From positions 7,626,001-7,690,000 of the forward strand of contig NC_092329.1 of NCBI RefSeq assembly GCF_036785885.1: a DNA stretch of 64,000 nt, written 5' to 3'. A program made the translations under genes and the position numbers. This DNA is from Coffea arabica (lineage: Eukaryota > Streptophyta > Magnoliopsida > Gentianales > Rubiaceae). Shown here piece after piece: positions 60,001-64,000 of the stretch. The notes beneath the pieces were generated by a model. It had not been told where the DNA came from. It did no database searches and saw only the letters and a program-made list of their open reading frames with translations. Each line of letters starts with the position of its first letter. Positions within the stretch are counted from its first letter, which is position 1.

Positions 60001-62182
60001 CCAAATCCTAACAAAATACGTCCCAGTATGAGCATAGCAATAGTCTGAGCCCCGCCATTGATAGCAGCTCCGGCAAGGAATGTGAAACCTCCTAGCACCA
60101 TGACGTTCCTTCTGCCTTGGGCTGCTGTGAGGCGGCTAGCCCCGAGAGACGCAGCTAATCCGGCAACGTATAGTGAAGATGTGAAAGCTGTCAAAACCTG
60201 ACTGTCGTATACACAATAGACATTAGTTTTGGCACCGGCAGCATTCTTCAGTATTGACGGGAATAACTTTTGAAGAAATGGTTCCATTGTAGTCACCCCA
60301 CCTGCAAGGTACGGAATCTTAATATCAACAAATTTATCTTTGTGATTAAAAGGAGAAATAAAATCATCTAAAAAGTTCTTGTGCAGAGTGACTTGTTCCA
60401 TGATATGTGGAGAAATATCAAATATGCCATCTATCTAAAAAAAATAGGGCAACAGTAGGGCTGTGTATAGTGTGTACATGTGAAACAAAATTTCTCAATC
60501 GGGGGTACACCAATTGGTCACCTATGCATAAATCTGACGAGGAGAAATGTTGATATTTTAGCGATTTCCAATCTTGTTTTGTTTTCTTGATTTCTCCCAC
60601 TTATGTGGGCAATAGAATCTACCATTCTCAATTCATTAAGAAAGCAAAAGAAAAAGAAAATTGAAGGTCTTATTGGTAGATATTCTTTGAAGCTTTCTTC
60701 TAGATTTCACAACATGCTGCTTGTCTGAAAATGACTAACTTGAACTTAAGATTTTCATTGAATTACATTAATTTCAAGTACTTGAACGCCTATTGATAAG
60801 TGATATTTTCAATTTCTTATACCCTTGATTATCAGCATCTCCACCATGATCTAATTGTCCTCTTTTATCTCCCCATGCTCCCCCAAAAGCCACTTTACAT
60901 GTCAATTGTAGTGTGCGAACAATTGTGCAGTTGTAGGCCTAATTTTTGATTATTTACAGCGGGTTGTACAGAGGAGAACGTGTAAGTGAGAGGTTACATG
61001 TTTAAAATCTCCCACTTACACTAAAAAATGAAAAAAAAAAAAAAAAAAAAAAAGCCTTCGATTACAACATGTATTTGGGATTGTCTTTTCTTTTCTTTTT
61101 TATTTTTTTAAGTACTCTTAACTACTTTAGGTTGAAAATGCTTAGATGAACATGTAGATAACAAATTAAATTAATCGAAATTTTGGTGACCAACACCTCA
61201 AAGAAGATGGATACTAATGTCATGTTCCTTTAGCTGGCTATTTAGATATTGATCGGAGACAAATGATGGTTGTTATGTTGTGAGATTTTATGCATATACT
61301 TTGAGCTTCTTCATGTCTTTGAAAAGGGGCAGCAGCCATTGCCGCTATAGTGCTAGCCCTGCTTATGGATTCAGCAGCGACAAGAGGACGCTCGCATGGA
61401 ATTAAACAATACACAGAAGAAAGAAAACAGGAAACAGGGAAAATTGCACATCAAGAAGAAAAAGAGCAAAAAGAAAGCAAGTTAATGCCATGTCATTAGT
61501 GCCAAACATGTCATATTCCACATAGGAAGTGACAGTTTGGTGGAACTTTGACTGGACTCTTTTGTATATATGTAAATTTTAATTTCTTATGCATTTAAAA
61601 AACATTAAAATATGACGAACCAATTATAACAACTGCGTATTCTAACCTCCTAGTGATCATCAATTATTGAGTTTGTCCGCATGTTTCATTCAACCAATTC
61701 AGTCAACAAACATCTGAAGCATTATAACAGCTGTGGTTTGTATAGTAGGAAATAAATTTCATCTAACAGTCAACAGATTGCACTAGCACCATTATCCTGT
61801 TAACTGATGAAATTTAATATCCCGGGAAGGTAAAAAGCAGCAAAAAATACGAAGAATACAACAGATGGGCTCAAAATCTAGCTGGTGAGCCCCATATTTG
61901 AGCCTGACATACTTTCTCATTTATATCAGGTGGCAAGCAAAATCATACTAATAAGCAGAAAACTACGTAGCAAGGAGTCCCAACTAATTAAAGAATGAAA
62001 ACAGAAGACAAGTACATACCTGAAATGCCAATGTCATATCCAAAAATGAGACCACCTGATGCAGCCACGATGCAGGTGATGACCACAGCAGCAGTGATCT
62101 TACCTTCAACCTCTAAGCCCTGGCCATTGATAAGCCTTTCATGACCCCCAACGCCTACAGCCATGCCTTTATCTTTCGTCAT
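57059..62182 (-). CDS. STP: STP/HEX6-type proton/hexose symporter
   Basis: Four exons on the minus strand: 62182-62020, 60301-59982, 59570-58941 and 57481-57059, in phase, 511 residues, the normal STP length. It belongs to the major facilitator superfamily, 12 membrane helices in the plasma membrane, importing monosaccharides with protons. Landmarks: helix 1 [16 protein letters not shown], then the extracellular loop with one Cys (NVYCVYDSQ), [19 protein letters not shown] before the central loop, [19 protein letters not shown] (helix 7 sugar site), [25 protein letters not shown] (helix 10) and PETKGIP. All key motifs are present; no stop or frameshift. Intron 1 is 1.7 kb. Exact STP subtype and sugar are not decidable by eye; STP5/STP8/HEX6-like is my best guess. 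Confidence 0.92.
57695..57952. mobile_element. MITE-like inverted-repeat element in intron 3 of the sugar carrier
   Basis: Left end GTTTGGATTAGCTGTTTTTG then GGAGTGTTTTTGAAAAA; the reverse complement of the right end (57922-57952) reads GTTTGGATCCCCGTTTTTGG then AGTATTTTT. These are matching inverted ends around an AT-rich interior with TTTTGGAATATTTT-type repeats. It sits in the intron between 57482 and 58940. No certain target duplication. Confidence 0.55.
60960..61053 (+). repeat. SINE-like relic with poly-A tail in sugar carrier intron 1
   Basis: GTGTAAGTGAGAGGTTACATG then AAAATCTCCCACTTACACTA and an A run of about 24 (61030-61053). GAGGTTACATGTTTAAAATC is a weak B-box-like block. A related phrase without tail occurs near 15408-15455. 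Confidence 0.3.
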
Positions 62183-64000
62183 TAAGTTGTAACTCTCTTA
62201 ACTTTCTTGGTTTTTCTCAGCTTGTACTTTTGCTTTCCAGCAAGAGCAAGAAGTGTTGATCCCTGCGCTAGTCAACTGAAGTGGTAATACTATTGCTATT
62301 TCTCAATCGTCAGTGTATAAAGAAAGGAAGATTTGCTTATGAGAGGGGAATTGGAGAGTGAAAATAATGTCGAGTTAGGTAATGGAAAGCAAGGATCCTA
62401 ATCGAGCCGGCCCATTTGGCTCGATCTAGACCTTTCATTCATTTATCCATTCATTTATTTATTTTTTGTTTAAATTTTGAAGCGGACGGCCCCTGAAAAT
62501 GAGCCCACGGCTCCTCCAAGTACCTTTTGCATTGTGCTCAATAGAGAATTTTTGGTTCAATTATCAATATGAACCAATTCAAGGGCAGCCGAGCAATTTG
62601 ATATGCGAGTGACTGGTAGATATTGAAAAATTGTGGGGGCTCAAAAAAATATAAATCTTGAGGAGGACTCCGTAGCAAATAATTGCATAAGTCCCTGTCC
62701 AAAATACTTTTATTTGCAATTTACTTTACCAAGGGCATTCCACTCCAGTAATTGCCTCAAAACTCAAATTCCATTGAAAATTTTTTGTTCTAAATCAATC
62801 TGCAAGCCGTATTCAGTTGGAGTAATACAGAAACTTTAATGCTTGAACCAAATGAGAAAGATAATGAAGTTGATTTCAGTCTTTTTGTAGAACTAAAACC
62901 AATTTGTGAGTTGGGCTTAAAATGGTTTTTATTATCCATTTTTAGAGAGATGGCACTTCTATTTTCGTTAATTACATTTTCACTATCATTTTAATCATAT
63001 GTTTTTTATTTATTAGATTGCATAATAAAGCAAATGATAAAAATACAAATAACAAAAAATGGATTGCAATTTACATCGCGCCTTGCAAGGAAGGTATATG
63101 CTATATATCTCAAGTGAATGAAGGGGCTATTGCTTTCATGCTTTGATGCTTTCTTTGTCGCTACTGATAATCTTATAGTCATTGGATTTTGGGTCGCGTA
63201 ATTAGAGGTGTATATTTTATTTTGGAGCCTTGCAATTGTATTGTACCTAGTTGGTGCCATAATAAAATGTTCCAAGAAAAGTCAAATTAGAAACTTAATA
63301 GTAAACTATTTCAGATATCATCCAACCCATCATACCTTTTTTTTTTTTTGGCTTTGGTTATGCATGTCATCATTTTGATGAAACACCCCCATGGCAAACT
63401 TTAATTTCTGATGGGAATCTTTTTATGTTTCTTAACTACATAATGTCGCATTTTCGTTCTTATACACCCATAGTGATCATTTTCTCCCCAAAAATCTGAT
63501 GGACTTGGTGTTTGAAATGGGTGATATACAATGGATTTCTCATGTCACGTCTAGTGATAGCTATGTCTCTTTAGTAAGAGTGCTCTGAAGATCATTCTTG
63601 TTCTTAAAAAATGTTGGGGGCTTTTGCTTTGATGAAAATAAAGGGAGGATGCCAGCGGCAGTTTAATTTAATCCCATTTTGTCATGTTCCGGGCCTCCGG
63701 CTACGTACTTTTGACCAAATCCAACATCCAAATCAGATCATAAACGTAGAACAGAATCTGGCATGAAATTTTTAAATTTTTTATTTATGAGTGTTTAAAT
63801 GAGATTTGGGTAAGAAAGACACAAATATTATTGTGCAACTTGATAATGAGGATGATATGTACTTGAAAAGTTATGAAATTGGAGATAATGAAAATGAAGA
63901 TGAAGTATGGCTTAGATAGCTCTTTGATTTAGAAATTGAACATGCTGCTTTTATTTGGATTGATATTTATCAAGAATTGAACATGAACTTATTGCCTTAT
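62183..64000. other. Sugar carrier upstream region and intergenic DNA to the right edge
   Basis: No gene is supported. The sequence just above 62182 should hold the carrier promoter, but no convincing TATA box was found on the minus strand. Short frames (62633-62839 plus, 63006-63275 minus) show no domain. T run at 63339-63350. Confidence 0.4.

Overview
The window is nuclear DNA of a flowering plant, most likely a eudicot: AT-rich intergenic DNA, GT-AG introns, plant-only gene families (ZYP1, CURLY FLAG LEAF 1-like, STP/HEX sugar carriers), SINEs, MITEs, copia elements and a plant-type Helitron with a Rep-helicase and an RPA-like gene. The species cannot be named from the sequence alone. No rRNA, tRNA or CRISPR was found. 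All exon models below were built by eye from splice sites, reading phase and family resemblance.

Layout. 1-1435: left-truncated, minus-oriented LTR retrotransposon (LTR about 1181-1435). 2268-2722: first exon of a minus-strand BTL-type mitochondrial/plastid adenine nucleotide carrier, whose later exons would lie beyond the left edge, past the retrotransposon. About 2946-14843: a large Helitron with a 248-bp tandem duplication and AT-rich repeats on its 5' side, a spliced Rep-PIF1 helicase gene (6255-11417), an RPA-like gene (11528-14065), a tandemly duplicated tail, and a clear 3' terminus (hairpin plus CTAG, followed by T). 14844-17241: AT-rich intergenic DNA with diverged tandem repeats. 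17514-24706: ZYP1, the transverse-filament protein of the synaptonemal complex, 18 exons on the plus strand, with one in-frame stop codon in exon 3. 26402-26861: a small two-exon minus-strand gene for a coiled-coil, tail-anchored-like protein. 28992-29190: minus-oriented SINE. 29889-42867: a 14-exon CCR4-type deadenylase gene; one of its introns holds a young full-length copia element (33128 to about 38336, minus strand). 44646-45486: a CFL1-like WW/zinc protein with an EAR motif, minus strand. 45876-46291: hAT-type MITE with an 8-bp target duplication. 48365-48567: SINE with a 16-bp target duplication. 54968-55120: decayed fragment of a sugar-carrier exon. 57059-62182: intact four-exon STP/HEX6-type proton/hexose symporter gene, minus strand.

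The host genes form no functional cluster. They cover meiotic synapsis (ZYP1), mRNA deadenylation (CCR4), sugar uptake (STP), nucleotide transport (BTL) and transcriptional repression in development (CFL1-like). The most striking points are the nonsense codon in an otherwise conserved ZYP1, three poly-A-associated frame breaks in the Helitron genes, a recent copia insertion with LTR stretches that look identical and a 134-bp perfect inverted repeat at one end, and the retrotransposon lying downstream of the lone BTL exon.
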